DNA of 64,000 bases from Scytonema millei VB511283 (lineage in GTDB: Bacteria; Cyanobacteriota; Cyanobacteriia; Cyanobacteriales; Chroococcidiopsidaceae): positions 310,001 through 374,000 of the forward strand of contig NZ_JTJC03000005.1 in NCBI RefSeq assembly GCF_000817735.3, given 5' to 3'. Shown here piece by piece: positions 1 through 8,289 of this stretch. Numbering within the stretch: position 1 is the stretch's first letter; each line of letters begins with the position of its first letter. A program made the translations under genes and the position numbers. The notes below the pieces were generated by a model, which was given only the letters and a program-made list of their open reading frames with translations, was not told where the DNA came from and made no database searches.

Positions 1-624
1 TTTTATCCCGCAAACTGGGTGCGCTTGGCAGCAATCGAAGCTCTTTACCAAGGTCGTTATAAAGCAGTCTCCGTCGAGCAAATCTTAAGTATCTGGCAGC
101 GGCGAGGTCAGATCCAACCTCATTTTAATTGCGAGTTTGAACGACTTGTCTGCGGCAACATTCAACCACGCTTGAGCGCCCAGCCCAGCTATCCGTTATT
201 ACCCGAAGTTCATTATCGTCCAATCGCGATCGCACCTGTTACACCACTGAATCGTGGCGATCGCCGAACCAGTGGAGCGATAACGGATACCACTTCTACT
301 CAACCTAGGCAACTGAATGATGTTGCTCGTCACCTTCATAAAATCAGAGCTAACGCCAGTCATAAACGATCGGCTGCGGTTGCAGTCGTAGAGATTGCTC
401 CTAATGCTACTCCTGCAACTGCTGAACAACATCAGGCATCAGAGCGAGAGACTCAGTGCGATCGCCACGAGTCCGATCTAAAGCGCCATCATCCCTTACC
501 AAGTAGTGCTTCACCTAAATCGAGCGGTAGTTTCCACCAGCCACCAATTCGTCAATTTAACCCAGGAATTACCAAAGCTTCTGATTTTTGTACTAAACTC
601 AAAGCAATTTCTCAATATCGCTAA
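1..624 (+). CDS. Hypothetical cyanobacterial protein, 5' end cut by the window
   Basis: The reading frame is open from the first base, so the GTG at position 19 is probably an internal valine and the gene starts upstream of the window. The first 50 or so visible residues are well ordered (LAAIEALYQGRYKAVSVEQI then WQRRGQ) and look like the conserved tail of a cyanobacterial protein of unknown function. The remaining 150 residues are rich in Ser, Thr, His, Arg and Pro, carry no motif I recognise, and are probably disordered. Several HIP1 octamers lie in this part. The function is unknown. A repeat-filled gap separates it from the convergent cpcS gene. Confidence 0.7.
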   Translation, partial: FYPANWVRLAAIEALYQGRYKAVSVEQILSIWQRRGQIQPHFNCEFERLVCGNIQPRLSAQPSYPLLPEVHYRPIAIAPVTPLNRGDRRTSGAITDTTSTQPRQLNDVARHLHKIRANASHKRSAAVAVVEIAPNATPATAEQHQASERETQCDRHESDLKRHHPLPSSASPKSSGSFHQPPIRQFNPGITKASDFCTKLKAISQYR

Positions 625-762
625 CAGCAGGGAACAGGGAGCAGGGAGCAGAGAGTAGAGAAAGAAATATGGCTCCTAACTTCTGAATTGGAGACTTCTC
701 CCCCCTCTTCCTTATCTCCCTTGTCTCCCTTGTCTCCCTCAGCTCTCTTTCCCGTTCCCTCA
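625..762. repeat. Short tandem repeats between convergent genes
   Basis: Head-to-tail copies of a GGGAGCAG-type heptamer run from about 628 to 662. They are followed by pyrimidine-rich copies of CTCCCTTGT from about 700 to 740. This is the same repeat family found elsewhere in the window and inside pabB and the ECF T gene. No gene is visible here. Confidence 0.7.
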
Positions 763-766
763 AAAA

Positions 767-1327
767 TTAGTTTGCATTAAAAGCTTCTACTGCTTGTGCA
801 GATGGCTGCACTCCGCCCATGCGAATTTCAGAGGTAAAGGAAGCCATGCTGAAGCCACCAAACCGCTTTAAGACGCTAACTCGCATCCGTAAATTAGGGC
901 TAGCAAACCACAGCCTCTCTTCGGAAAACATGGTTTCGTACTCAGTAATTAGAGTCAGTGCTTTATCGCCACCCATCATGTAGCGTCCGGCAACAGGTGC
1001 TTTTTCAGCATAACCCATTTCCCGTAACAGCTTACCTCGATCGGGGTTATCGGCATCAGGGACAGAAACCAGCACGGTAGAGCCAGTGTGTTTTTCTTCA
1101 TCCCATTCCATCGTCCCATTCCAGCTGACTCGCGCCCCGCACGTTGCCAAGCCAGGTTCGATTTCATATTGTTCGCAAAGCTTAATGACCTCTGGGCAAT
1201 CCAACGCCAGCGTTTCAATTACAATATCCGATTTGCCATCCTCAGCTTGTTTAAAGGCAAGGTGGTGACTGGTGCGATGGGAAAACCATTTACCAGCACT
1301 CAGCTCAAAAAACTCTTGAATATTCAT
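767..1327 (-). CDS. cpcS: Phycobiliprotein lyase, CpcS/CpeS family
   Basis: The 186-residue protein matches the CpcS/CpeS lyase family in length and sequence. It starts [20 protein letters not shown] and has the family's central [11 protein letters not shown] stretch and a [13 protein letters not shown] segment near the end. CpcS-type enzymes are lipocalin-fold bilin lyases. They attach phycocyanobilin to the Cys-84-equivalent position of allophycocyanin and the phycocyanin beta subunit in the cytoplasm. The gene is monocistronic here. The next gene on the same strand is a HEAT-repeat protein of the kind often linked to phycobilisomes. Family assignment is secure, but the exact subunit substrate cannot be read from sequence. 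The ATG start fits the family N-terminus. Confidence 0.93.
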   Translation of the reverse strand: MNIQEFFELSAGKWFSHRTSHHLAFKQAEDGKSDIVIETLALDCPEVIKLCEQYEIEPGLATCGARVSWNGTMEWDEEKHTGSTVLVSVPDADNPDRGKLLREMGYAEKAPVAGRYMMGGDKALTLITEYETMFSEERLWFASPNLRMRVSVLKRFGGFSMASFTSEIRMGGVQPSAQAVEAFNAN

Positions 1328-1549
1328 GCAGCTACGATCCTAAAGCAACAGTTCTTAAAATTTCTCTTAATTTAGAGTAACAGGAGTCAGTTGTCAGTTG
1401 TCAGTTATCAGTTATCAGTGAATAGGAGTTGTAGGGGCGGGTTTTGAGTCTATAGAGCGATCCGCCTGAGTCGTGAATTTTTTACTAAACCCGTCCGTAC
1501 TGACGTTTCAGAATTTTGAATTTTGAATTCTAACTGTCCCCCTTGTCTA

Positions 1550-2221
1550 CTAAACCGACTCCCCCAAGCGTTGGAGTGAGATTCTGGCGGCTTCTGCAAC
1601 TTGAAAATGATTGTCTTTTTCCATGTATCTGAGGGCAGAAAAGCTTTTAGGACTGGGAAGGTTGCCCAATGCTTCTGCGAGGCGCTGTCTCACCAACCAA
1701 TCTTCTGATTGAGCGAAGCGAAGGATTGGCTCGATCGCTTCTAAGTCTCTAATTTCCCCAATTGCCGCGATCGCTGCCTGTTGTATGACTATTTCATCAC
1801 TATCTAAGGCTTGTAGCAAGACTTGCCGAGCGCGAGGATCTTTGAGGTTGCCCAGCGATACTGCTGCACTAAAGCGGACTAACCATTCCGTATCTTCATA
1901 GAAAGCCCGAATTAATGGTTCAACTCCACGCGGGTCGCCCAAATACCCTAACGCGCCAGCGGCATCAGCGCGAATGCCGTAGTCTGCGTCGGTTTCTAGC
2001 AAGCGCACTAAAATTGGATAGCATTCGTCTGTATGCTTTATACCTAGAGCAAATACAGCCATCGAGCGAATTTGCAAAATCTCATCATCGAGGACTTTTT
2101 TAATCAAAGGTACGGCTTCAACAGCTGGGACGTGACGCAGCTGGGCTAAAGCCACCATGCGATCGCGACTATTGGGGCTGTCTAGCTGAGCAGAAATTTC
2201 CTCTGTGCTAGGATGAGCCAT
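1550..2221 (-). CDS. HEAT-repeat protein (CpcE/NblB-like)
   Basis: The 223-residue protein is built almost entirely of HEAT-like helical repeats of about 31 residues. Recurring signatures are IRADAAGALGYLGDPRGVEP, VRFSAAVSLGNLKDPRA and VRQRLAEALGNLPSP. Cyanobacterial proteins of this build include bilin lyase subunits (CpcE/CpcF) and the phycobilisome degradation factor NblB, and the neighbouring cpcS fits such a role. I see no feature that separates lyase, NblB or a general scaffold, so no symbol is given. The start ATG is followed by MAHPSTEEISAQL, and the following 700 bp contain no gene on this strand except a possible short ORF. Confidence 0.85.
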   Translation of the reverse strand: MAHPSTEEISAQLDSPNSRDRMVALAQLRHVPAVEAVPLIKKVLDDEILQIRSMAVFALGIKHTDECYPILVRLLETDADYGIRADAAGALGYLGDPRGVEPLIRAFYEDTEWLVRFSAAVSLGNLKDPRARQVLLQALDSDEIVIQQAAIAAIGEIRDLEAIEPILRFAQSEDWLVRQRLAEALGNLPSPKSFSALRYMEKDNHFQVAEAARISLQRLGESV

Positions 2222-2930
2222 GAATTTAGAACCACCTTTTACAATCTTCTCTAGTCTAGAATTATCATTCTTTGAGCCTATAAATAAATTCTTCCAATAG
2301 AAGTAATTGAAATGGTTGGGAATGAATAATTAGTAGGCGATCGCAGTTACGTCTGCTCCCCCTATAAAAAGCTATCCGCTCCTACTAGGGATCTTGCGAT
2401 CGAAGTAAGAGCGGTCTAGTTGGGTCTTCAGATTGAAACCTGACTGCCGGAAGGAACTCCAAACCAGCCTGGGTCTTTGAGTTATCTCAGTCTCAAAAAG
2501 ACTAAGGCTAACTTTAGAGAACGGCTCCGGCGCGCAGCCGGCTAGCTTCAACCTGATGACCCATGCATTTACTACTTTCTATCATGGGCATCACCTCCTT
2601 GTTGCCTAAGCGGTCTTAGTCTCAAGAGGTCAGAGCGTGTAGCCCTGCCGTCGTTTGCTTTACTTAAGATAACACACGATTTGCGTTTTGCGTGAAATCA
2701 GTTGTCAGTTATCAGTTGTCGTAGGGGCGGGTGCGCGCAAACAGATTCACGGCTCAAGCCATAATCTTCGTTCCAAACCCGCCCGTACAGTTATCAGTTA
2801 TCAATTACCGTCAATCCTCAACCGTCTTCACGTAGCGTTTACTGTCAGCTGTCAACTGTTAACTGTCAACTATTCCACTTCTTCATACTGAGCGATCGCC
2901 AAAACAAGATTTGATTAAGCAGAGCAATTT
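2222..2930. other. 709-bp intergenic region: structured part plus repeats
   Basis: Positions 2340-2680 are unlike the surrounding repeats. They contain several inverted repeats and, on the minus strand, a short ORF with a very strong Shine-Dalgarno sequence (separate entry). Positions 2692-2880 are repeat DNA: GTTATCAGTT heptamers and a pair of inverted GTAGGGGCGGGT / ACCCGCCCGTAC ends about 80 bp apart. I see no protein gene longer than 60 codons. Confidence 0.6.
2514..2585 (-). CDS. Possible 23-residue peptide in a structured transcript
   Basis: On the minus strand the sequence AAGGAGGTGAT, an 11-nt complement to the 16S rRNA 3' tail, lies 4 nt before an ATG. The ATG opens 23 codons beginning MIESSKCMGHQ and ending RLRAGAVL, then TAA. 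The Shine-Dalgarno sits in the loop of a short GGCA/TGCC stem. Inside the ORF, CCGGC-TGCGC-GCCGG can form a hairpin. A GAGACTAAG before the ORF can pair with CTTAGTCTT after it. A possible extended -10 (TGTTATCTT) lies near 2664-2672. I do not recognise the peptide; it could be a leader peptide, a small regulator or chance. Confidence 0.4.
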   Translation of the reverse strand: MIESSKCMGHQVEASRLRAGAVL

Positions 2931-2957
2931 GTGATACTTTTCATTATCCGTAGGGGA

Positions 2958-3194
2958 ATGCTTTCAGCAGAATCGAAGCACGACTTATTGATTATGCTGG
3001 CAGCAAAACCCAAGCCTAAACTTTCTACCCTTCTATTTTTTATTGCCTTCAGCTTGGCTGTACCAGCATTTTTTAACCTCAAAGTTTGTCTTCCTCCTGC
3101 AATGTTTTGCTTTCTGCTAGGAAGCTTAGTAGAGGGAGTCGAAGTCGTAGCAGACAAGAATCAGAAGCATCGAGATAAAAGATTCAAAGCGTAA
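2958..3194 (+). CDS. Possible small membrane protein, unknown function
   Basis: A 78-codon frame with two hydrophobic stretches, LSTLLFFIAFSLAVPAFFNL and LPPAMFCFLLGSLVEG, and a basic, charged tail. An ATG at 2958 is preceded by TAGGGGA, but with almost no spacing. A GTG at 2931 in the same frame is the alternative start. The hydrophobic pattern favours a real gene on this strand, but nothing in it is recognisable and length alone does not exclude chance. It ends just before the psbD terminator. Confidence 0.3.
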   Translation: MLSAESKHDLLIMLAAKPKPKLSTLLFFIAFSLAVPAFFNLKVCLPPAMFCFLLGSLVEGVEVVADKNQKHRDKRFKA

Positions 3195-3221
3195 TCGGTC
3201 TCATCAAAATGCAAAGCACAA

Positions 3222-3249
3222 AAAGCCTCCACTAAGTTGTGGAGGCTTT
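3222..3249 (-). terminator. Rho-independent terminator of psbD
   Basis: An 11-bp perfect stem (AAAGCCTCCAC with GTGGAGGCTTT) has a 6-nt loop. Read on the minus strand it is followed by a T-run (TTTTTG). It lies about 95 bp beyond the psbD stop, which shows that the psbD transcript ends here and does not continue into psbC. Confidence 0.85.
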
Positions 3250-3342
3250 GGTTTATAAAAGGAAGAAAGTTAACATCCTATCGCAACCCATAGATTGCTG
3301 ACCATCAAGTCGAGAGGTTCGTAAACACTTCTCTTGACAAGA

Positions 3343-4401
3343 TTAGAGTGCGTTACCGCGAGGTAGAACCTCCTCAGGGAACTCGAAGTTTTCGTGGGGT
3401 TGGTCTTGAGGTGCCATCCAGGCACGGATGCCCTCGTTGAGCAGAATGTTCTTGGTGTAGAAAGTCTCGAACTCGGGGTCTTCCGCTGCCCGCAGCTCTT
3501 GAGAGACGAAGTCATATGCCCGCAGGTTCACCGCCAAGCCGACGACTCCCACTGCACTCATCCACAAACCAGTCACTGGCACGAACAGCATGAAGAAGTG
3601 CAACCAGCGCTTGTTGGAAAAGGCAATCCCGAAAATCTGCGACCAGAAGCGGTTTGCCGTCACCATCGAATAGGTCTCTTCCGATTGAGTCGGGTTGAAG
3701 GCAGGGAAGGTGTTGGAGCTATCGCCGTCTTCAAACAGCGTGTTTTCCACCGTTGCCCCGTGAATCGCGCACAACAGCGCTCCTCCTAATACCCCGGCGA
3801 CTCCCATCATGTGGAAGGGGTTGAGCGTCCAGTTGTGGAACCCTTGGAAGAACAGCAAGAAGCGGAAAATCGCCGCGACTCCAAATGAAGGCGCAAAGAA
3901 CCAGCCGGACTGTCCTAAGGGGTAGAGCAAGAAGACGCTGACAAAGACCGCAATTGGTCCGGTGAATGCTAAAGCGTTGTATGGTCTGATCCCCACCAAG
4001 CGGGCAATTTCTAACTGCCGCAGGCAGAATCCAATCAGCGCAAATGCCCCGTGTAAGGCGACAAATGCCCACAAGCCCCCCAACTGACACCAGCGCGTGA
4101 AGTCCCAGTTCGCTTCTGGTCCCCACAAAAACAGCAATGAGTGTCCCATGCTGTTGGCTGGGGTCGATACGGCTACGGTTAAGAAGTTGGCTCCTTCCAG
4201 GTAGCTGCTGGCAATCCCGTGGGTGTACCACGAGGTGACGAATGTGGTTCCGGTCAGCCATCCACCTAGTGCTAGGTAGGCGCAGGGGAATAATAATAGC
4301 CCTGACCAACCGACGAATACAAATCTATCGCGCTTGAGCCAGTCGTCGAGAACGTCAAACCATCCTCTTTGACTCGGTGCGCGTCCTACTGCGATTGTCA
4401 T
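3343..4401 (-). CDS. psbD: Photosystem II D2 protein, stand-alone copy
   Basis: Full-length 352-residue D2, starting [16 protein letters not shown] and ending [10 protein letters not shown]. It has the five-helix reaction-centre core. Visible key residues are His117, Tyr160 (YD), His197 (P680 ligand), His214 and His268 (non-haem iron) and Trp253 (QA pocket). D2 usually overlaps a psbC start downstream; here a terminator follows instead and psbC is absent. Loop residues 227-240 ([15 protein letters not shown]) differ from the usual D2, with Pro at position 233 where Arg is normal. It is probably one of two or more psbD copies in the genome. GGAG lies about 10 nt before the ATG. Confidence 0.97.
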   Translation of the reverse strand: MTIAVGRAPSQRGWFDVLDDWLKRDRFVFVGWSGLLLFPCAYLALGGWLTGTTFVTSWYTHGIASSYLEGANFLTVAVSTPANSMGHSLLFLWGPEANWDFTRWCQLGGLWAFVALHGAFALIGFCLRQLEIARLVGIRPYNALAFTGPIAVFVSVFLLYPLGQSGWFFAPSFGVAAIFRFLLFFQGFHNWTLNPFHMMGVAGVLGGALLCAIHGATVENTLFEDGDSSNTFPAFNPTQSEETYSMVTANRFWSQIFGIAFSNKRWLHFFMLFVPVTGLWMSAVGVVGLAVNLRAYDFVSQELRAAEDPEFETFYTKNILLNEGIRAWMAPQDQPHENFEFPEEVLPRGNAL

Positions 4402-4706
4402 GAGGACAAATCTCCAAATCTTCTTATGATTACTTTTTTGCGAGCTTTACGCCCAACTTTAAAAGCGTTTACTTTCACGTTAGGCAGAAAGTAGACCGAG
4501 TTGTAAACTCACTTTACGAATCTTAACTCACTCTAATTATTATTTGTACAACTGAACCATAAAATGCAACAACCCTATTGGATGAATTCGATCGCGAGAT
4601 TGCAGATTTTTTCCTGCTCGTAGCAAGATGTAACCCCTAGTTGAACCCGTCTAAGGACGTATCATTTGGAAAATATGATTGGATAATTTTATGAATTGAC
4701 TTCAAG
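4402..4706. promoter_or_regulatory. psbD upstream region
   Basis: This 305-bp AT-rich gap separates psbD from the upstream permease on the same strand, so it should hold the psbD promoter and a long 5' leader. No single -35/-10 pair is convincing. TAATAATTAG near 4535-4545 on the minus strand is the best -10-like stretch. No coding sequence is seen. Confidence 0.4.
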
Positions 4707-5885
4707 TTATAAGTTTTTTCTTGCTTCAGTTGCCGCAGCTGACACACTTAGATCTTCCATTTCTGAGAAACGTTTGGTTGAAGTTATACCATCCACCTCA
4801 GCATCTGCATCGACATCATCAGCAAAAGGATTGTGGAAGAAAGACCCCGTTTGGGGTGGTAGAGTCGGATCGAGAACAATTTCTGCCAAACTTTTTGCGA
4901 CTCCAGTTAGGGGAATGGCAAGGATCACACCCAAAAATCCGCCCAATTGCGCCCCCAGTAATAGAGAGATGAAAATAGCCACAGGCGATAAACCCGTCAG
5001 ATTGCCCATAATCCGAGGTGCAACTAAGTTATCTTTGACTTGTTGTAGGGCAACTGCGATCGCCAAAACCTGAAGCGCAAGCCACCAGTCGATAAAAGCA
5101 ACTACGATCGCGACTGTACCAATCCCTAAAGTCGCACCGATAAACGGAATAACTTCTGTTAAGCCAATAAAAACAGCAAATAAGAGGAAAAACGGCACTC
5201 GCAGTGTCGAAAAAGCGATGGTGAGCGTGACAGCCATAAATAACCCTAGCAAGAGCTGTCCTGAGACAAAGCGCTGGAGATTGCGTTGCAAGGCAGCAGT
5301 TAAGCCAGAGCGAATTTGAGGCGAGAGGATACTCGTCAAACTATTCCACACCCTTTCCCCATCAATTAGCATGTAGAAGGAGAGGACTAAAATTAGAATT
5401 GCGTCCAAAAACCAATTAAACGTACCAATCGCCAAGCCTAGACTTTTAAATGCGATCGCTTCAGCCTGGGTTTGCAGCCGATCCAATAACAGCGATACAA
5501 GCAACTGGACATCAAAGGGTAAGTTATATTGAGCGCTCCAGGCTTGAAAAGTATTTAATTGTTCCTGAGCCGAATCGAGAATGGTTGGTAAGTTATTCAC
5601 CAACTGCCGCGCCTGGTTAAATACAAGCGGCACTACAGTCAACGCGACAATCGCAAAGACAAATCCCGCTCCCAAGTAGACGAGTCCGGCTGCTACTGTG
5701 CGGGGTAAAAAAGTTTGCAATCCAGCTACGGCATAGTTGAGTAAGAAGGCAATTAGAGCGGCGCTAATGACAATACTTAATAATTCGCCCACGTAACCCA
5801 AGGCTCGAAGCGTCACCGACACTGAAACCAAGATCAGCAGCCAAGTGATCAGAAATTGTTGAATCGGTAAAAAGGCGCGGTTCAT
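4707..5885 (-). CDS. AI-2E (PerM/UPF0118) family membrane permease
   Basis: The 392-residue protein has about eight hydrophobic segments. It carries the family's C-terminal signature PFIGATLGIGTVAIVVAF, followed by VKDNLVAPRIMGNLTGLSP and a LLGAQLGGFLGVILAIPLTG helix pair. The AI-2E exporter family has mixed proven roles (AI-2 export, Na+/H+ antiport); the substrate here is unknown. The 40-residue C-terminal tail is polar. It lies directly downstream of a second paralogue on the same strand, separated by about 80 bp of repeat DNA, which suggests an old tandem duplication. Confidence 0.9.
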   Translation of the reverse strand: MNRAFLPIQQFLITWLLILVSVSVTLRALGYVGELLSIVISAALIAFLLNYAVAGLQTFLPRTVAAGLVYLGAGFVFAIVALTVVPLVFNQARQLVNNLPTILDSAQEQLNTFQAWSAQYNLPFDVQLLVSLLLDRLQTQAEAIAFKSLGLAIGTFNWFLDAILILVLSFYMLIDGERVWNSLTSILSPQIRSGLTAALQRNLQRFVSGQLLLGLFMAVTLTIAFSTLRVPFFLLFAVFIGLTEVIPFIGATLGIGTVAIVVAFIDWWLALQVLAIAVALQQVKDNLVAPRIMGNLTGLSPVAIFISLLLGAQLGGFLGVILAIPLTGVAKSLAEIVLDPTLPPQTGSFFHNPFADDVDADAEVDGITSTKRFSEMEDLSVSAAATEARKNL

Positions 5886-5892
5886 CGTTAGT

Positions 5893-6000
5893 GAGTGAAG
5901 AAAGGGTGTAGGGTGTGGGGTGTGGGGTGTAGTAGATTATTAACTGGTCACTGGTCACTGATAACTACTCGCTGCTCCCTGCTCCCTGCTCCCTGCTCCC
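5893..6000. repeat. Repeat array between the two permease genes
   Basis: Two repeat types are joined: GTGTAGGGTGTGGG units at 5905-5935 and CTGCTCC heptamers at 5970-6001. The second array runs into the 3' end of the upstream permease gene and encodes its last dozen or so residues. Confidence 0.75.
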
Positions 6001-7071
6001 TTTAAAATGTAATGTCTCTGCGGGATTTAAAGCATCTTCTGACACGGGGAGGAAGAGATCGAAAAGGTTTTTCAAACAACTCGCGATCGGGACGGCTGTG
6101 AGTAAACCCAGTAACCCCCCAATTTTAGTCCCTACTGCCAAAGCTATTAGCACTCCAATCGGGCTTAAGCCTGTAAAACTACCCAATAACCGAGGAGCGA
6201 TCGCCTGATCGATAATTTGGTCAATTACTACAGCTACTGCTAATGTTTTGGCTCCCAGCCAGAAGTCATGTACTGCGACTAACAGTCCAACGAGGCTGAA
6301 ACTTAAAACGTCTCCAAAGGGAATTAAAGTCATTACGCCGATTCCTAAGCCGAATAGCAATCCGAAAGGGACTCCTAAAGCCACAAATGCTAAAGTCATG
6401 GCTGTACCGACTAGTGCGGCTAGTGCCACCTGACCGATCAGATAATTTTGAAAGTTTTGCTGAAGCGATCGCTGTATTGGAATACTCCAGCGAGATGGTA
6501 AACGTCCAAAAATGCCATGCCAAAGCCGTTTGCCGTCCAATAAGAGGTAAAACGTCAGCACGACGGTTAAAATTGCCTCGGAAACGCTATCAATCGTGCC
6601 AATAATCAGCGTTACTAGTTCTTCGCCTAGAAACTGTAATTCATCTGGGAGGCGATCGCTTACTTGTGTGGTTAAATGAGTCAGATTGAAAGGCAACTGC
6701 TGCGTTTGTACCCAAGTGTCTATCATTTTTAGCTTTGCCGTTCCAGCGTCAATCCATTGCGGTAGTAGTCTCGCACCTTCGCTTAACTCTTCTATGAGTA
6801 GTGGAATTAAGGTAATACCTAAAGCGATCGACGCGACTAAAGCTATGAGAAAGACTAAGAATACTGCATATTGGCGTTGTACTTGGCGCTGTTGAAGCCA
6901 CTGCACGGGATAATTCAGAATGAAGGCTAAGACCGCTGCTAAGCCGAATATGGTGATTAGAGGTTGAAAATACTGAAAAACTAGGAGTGCCAGCCATCCA
7001 TTAAATACAAGTAAGGGGAACGGTAGAGCGATCGCCAACCATTGCCACAATTTATTTTTGGAACCATTCAT
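5965..7071 (-). CDS. AI-2E (PerM/UPF0118) family membrane permease
   Basis: A 368-residue paralogue of the next gene downstream. It has the same architecture: paired N-terminal helices, a soluble middle segment, then PFGDVLSFSLVGLLVAVHDF, IDQAIAPRLLGSFTGLSP and KIGGLLGLLTAVPIAS. Transport substrate is unknown. The last residues (about 355-368, KGSREQGAGSSE) are a translation of the GGGAGCAG heptamer array that follows. The natural C-terminus has apparently been replaced or lengthened by repeat DNA. It is divergent from the UPF0367 gene, with a 139-bp shared promoter region. Confidence 0.9.
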   Translation of the reverse strand: MNGSKNKLWQWLAIALPFPLLVFNGWLALLVFQYFQPLITIFGLAAVLAFILNYPVQWLQQRQVQRQYAVFLVFLIALVASIALGITLIPLLIEELSEGARLLPQWIDAGTAKLKMIDTWVQTQQLPFNLTHLTTQVSDRLPDELQFLGEELVTLIIGTIDSVSEAILTVVLTFYLLLDGKRLWHGIFGRLPSRWSIPIQRSLQQNFQNYLIGQVALAALVGTAMTLAFVALGVPFGLLFGLGIGVMTLIPFGDVLSFSLVGLLVAVHDFWLGAKTLAVAVVIDQIIDQAIAPRLLGSFTGLSPIGVLIALAVGTKIGGLLGLLTAVPIASCLKNLFDLFLPVSEDALNPAETLHFKGSREQGAGSSE

Positions 7072-7210
7072 ACCCTTTCACACCTAGCATCAGTCTGCGA
7101 TCGATTTTCGCTCAAAAGATGCAATGCTCACCTCTTTCTTGCGATTCCATCAGGTAGTTCAGTCGCAAAGGTTAAGATGAGAGCAGCTTAGTCACGATGT
7201 TGAAGATAAA

Positions 7211-7480
7211 ATGTTCACGATCGACTTGACAATCAAAAACACAGCCTTTCCGGTGTCAGTACAACGGAAGGAAACTGCGGATGCAGAAGCAGCATACAAT
7301 CAAATTCTGGCAGCAATGCGCAGTGGAAATCCAGAGATTATCGAACTGACGTGCGATCGCCAGCCAGAAAAGAAAGTCGCCGTCCGTACCAGCGAAATTT
7401 CTGGGGTGCAGATCTCGCAAAAAGACAGCACAGCTGCTGGCAAAACCCCCGGCTTTTTTGCCTTTACCGAATCTAAATAA
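7211..7480 (+). CDS. UPF0367 family protein
   Basis: This 89-residue protein starts MFTIDLTIKNTAFPVSVQRK and contains the MRSGNPEIIELTCDRQPEKK and VAVRTSEISGVQI stretches typical of the UPF0367 family, a small protein conserved across cyanobacteria. Function is unknown. There are no membrane segments or metal-binding motifs. The ECF-type ATPase gene begins about 15 bp after its stop, so the two are probably co-transcribed, ending at the hairpin at 8170-8200. Confidence 0.88.
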   Translation: MFTIDLTIKNTAFPVSVQRKETADAEAAYNQILAAMRSGNPEIIELTCDRQPEKKVAVRTSEISGVQISQKDSTAAGKTPGFFAFTESK

Positions 7481-7495
7481 CTAGCTGGGGTGTCA

Positions 7496-8164
7496 ATGGC
7501 TGAATCTGCCATTCAAGTTCGGGATTTGTGCTTTAGTTGGTCTAGCGGAGAACAAGTTTTTCAATCTCTCTCTTTAGAAGTACCAAAGGGAGAGTTTTGG
7601 ATGTTGTTGGGAGTCAACGGTAGCGGTAAGTCTACTTTACTGCGGTTGTTAGCAGACTTGTTAACACCTCAGTCCGGTCAAATTGGCATCGTGCATCCAG
7701 TTGGCTTTGTCTTCCAAAATCCCGATCACCAACTCGTAATGCCGACTGTGGGGGCTGACGTGGCTTTTGGGTTGGTGGAAGAAAAACTCTCCATCTCCCA
7801 AGTCCGTCAGCGAGTCACAGAAGCGCTGGCTGCGGTAAATTTATTAGAACTACAGCGTCGTCCGATTTATGCCCTGAGTGGAGGACAAAAGCAGCGCGTT
7901 GCTATTGCTGGGGCGATCGCCCGTCGTTGCGAAGTTTTGTTGCTTGACGAACCTACAGCCCTCCTCGATCCCGATAGTCAACTCGATTTGGTGGCGCAGG
8001 TGCAAAATTTGGTTAAAAGTCGGGGAATGACAGCCCTTTGGGTGACGCATCGTCTCGACGAGTTGAACTATTGCGACGGTGCTTTTTTACTCGAACGCGG
8101 TTGTCTGATCGATCGAGGAGAACCAAAACGGTTGCGACAAAAACTGATGGAAGTCGCAGCATAG
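7496..8164 (+). CDS. ABC ATPase of the ECF/CbiO type
   Basis: A compact ABC ATPase of about 222 residues. It has Walker A GVNGSGKST, a Q-loop in FVFQNPDHQLVMPTVGADVA, signature LSGGQKQR, Walker B VLLLDEP and the switch His in WVTHRLDEL. The FQNPDHQ segment is typical of energising subunits of energy-coupling-factor vitamin or metal transporters (CbiO/EcfA). A matching T component (CbiQ/EcfT) lies about 11 kb away at 19148-20149. No S component is in the window, so the substrate is unknown. ATG 7496 has GGGG upstream; GTG 7490 is an alternative start. Confidence 0.87.
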   Translation: MAESAIQVRDLCFSWSSGEQVFQSLSLEVPKGEFWMLLGVNGSGKSTLLRLLADLLTPQSGQIGIVHPVGFVFQNPDHQLVMPTVGADVAFGLVEEKLSISQVRQRVTEALAAVNLLELQRRPIYALSGGQKQRVAIAGAIARRCEVLLLDEPTALLDPDSQLDLVAQVQNLVKSRGMTALWVTHRLDELNYCDGAFLLERGCLIDRGEPKRLRQKLMEVAA

Positions 8165-8169
8165 GACAC

Positions 8170-8200
8170 AGCAAGGGCTTGACAGTGTCAAGCCCTTGCT
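8170..8200 (+). terminator. Terminator after the ECF ATPase gene
   Basis: A near-perfect inverted repeat (AGCAAGGGCTTGA with TCAAGCCCTTGCT, 5-nt loop) begins 5 bp after the stop codon and is followed by ATTT. The hairpin is strong but the T-run is short. Confidence 0.75.
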
Positions 8201-8289
8201 ATTTGCCCCTGAGTGTCATGCGTGATACGCAAACAAAGATTAAAATTGTGAATAATAAATTTTATATTTAGTAACATTCACAGCGAACC

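Noticed and set aside
628-662. Heptamer arrays as CRISPR repeats
   Set aside because: Units are 7 bp with no unique spacers, and no cas genes are present in the window.
2591-2601. ATCACCTCCTT on the plus strand matches the 16S rRNA 3' tail
   Set aside because: Similarity stops after 11 bases, with no upstream 16S sequence; it is better read as a strong Shine-Dalgarno on the minus strand.
2340-2680. CCGGAAGGAA and related words suggested an SRP RNA or a glutamine riboswitch
   Set aside because: The flanking helices and the conserved loop partners of both families are missing.
3270-3515. Frame overlapping the psbD end, as a possible psbC start
   Set aside because: The frame ends after 81 codons with no CP43 sequence, and a terminator follows psbD.
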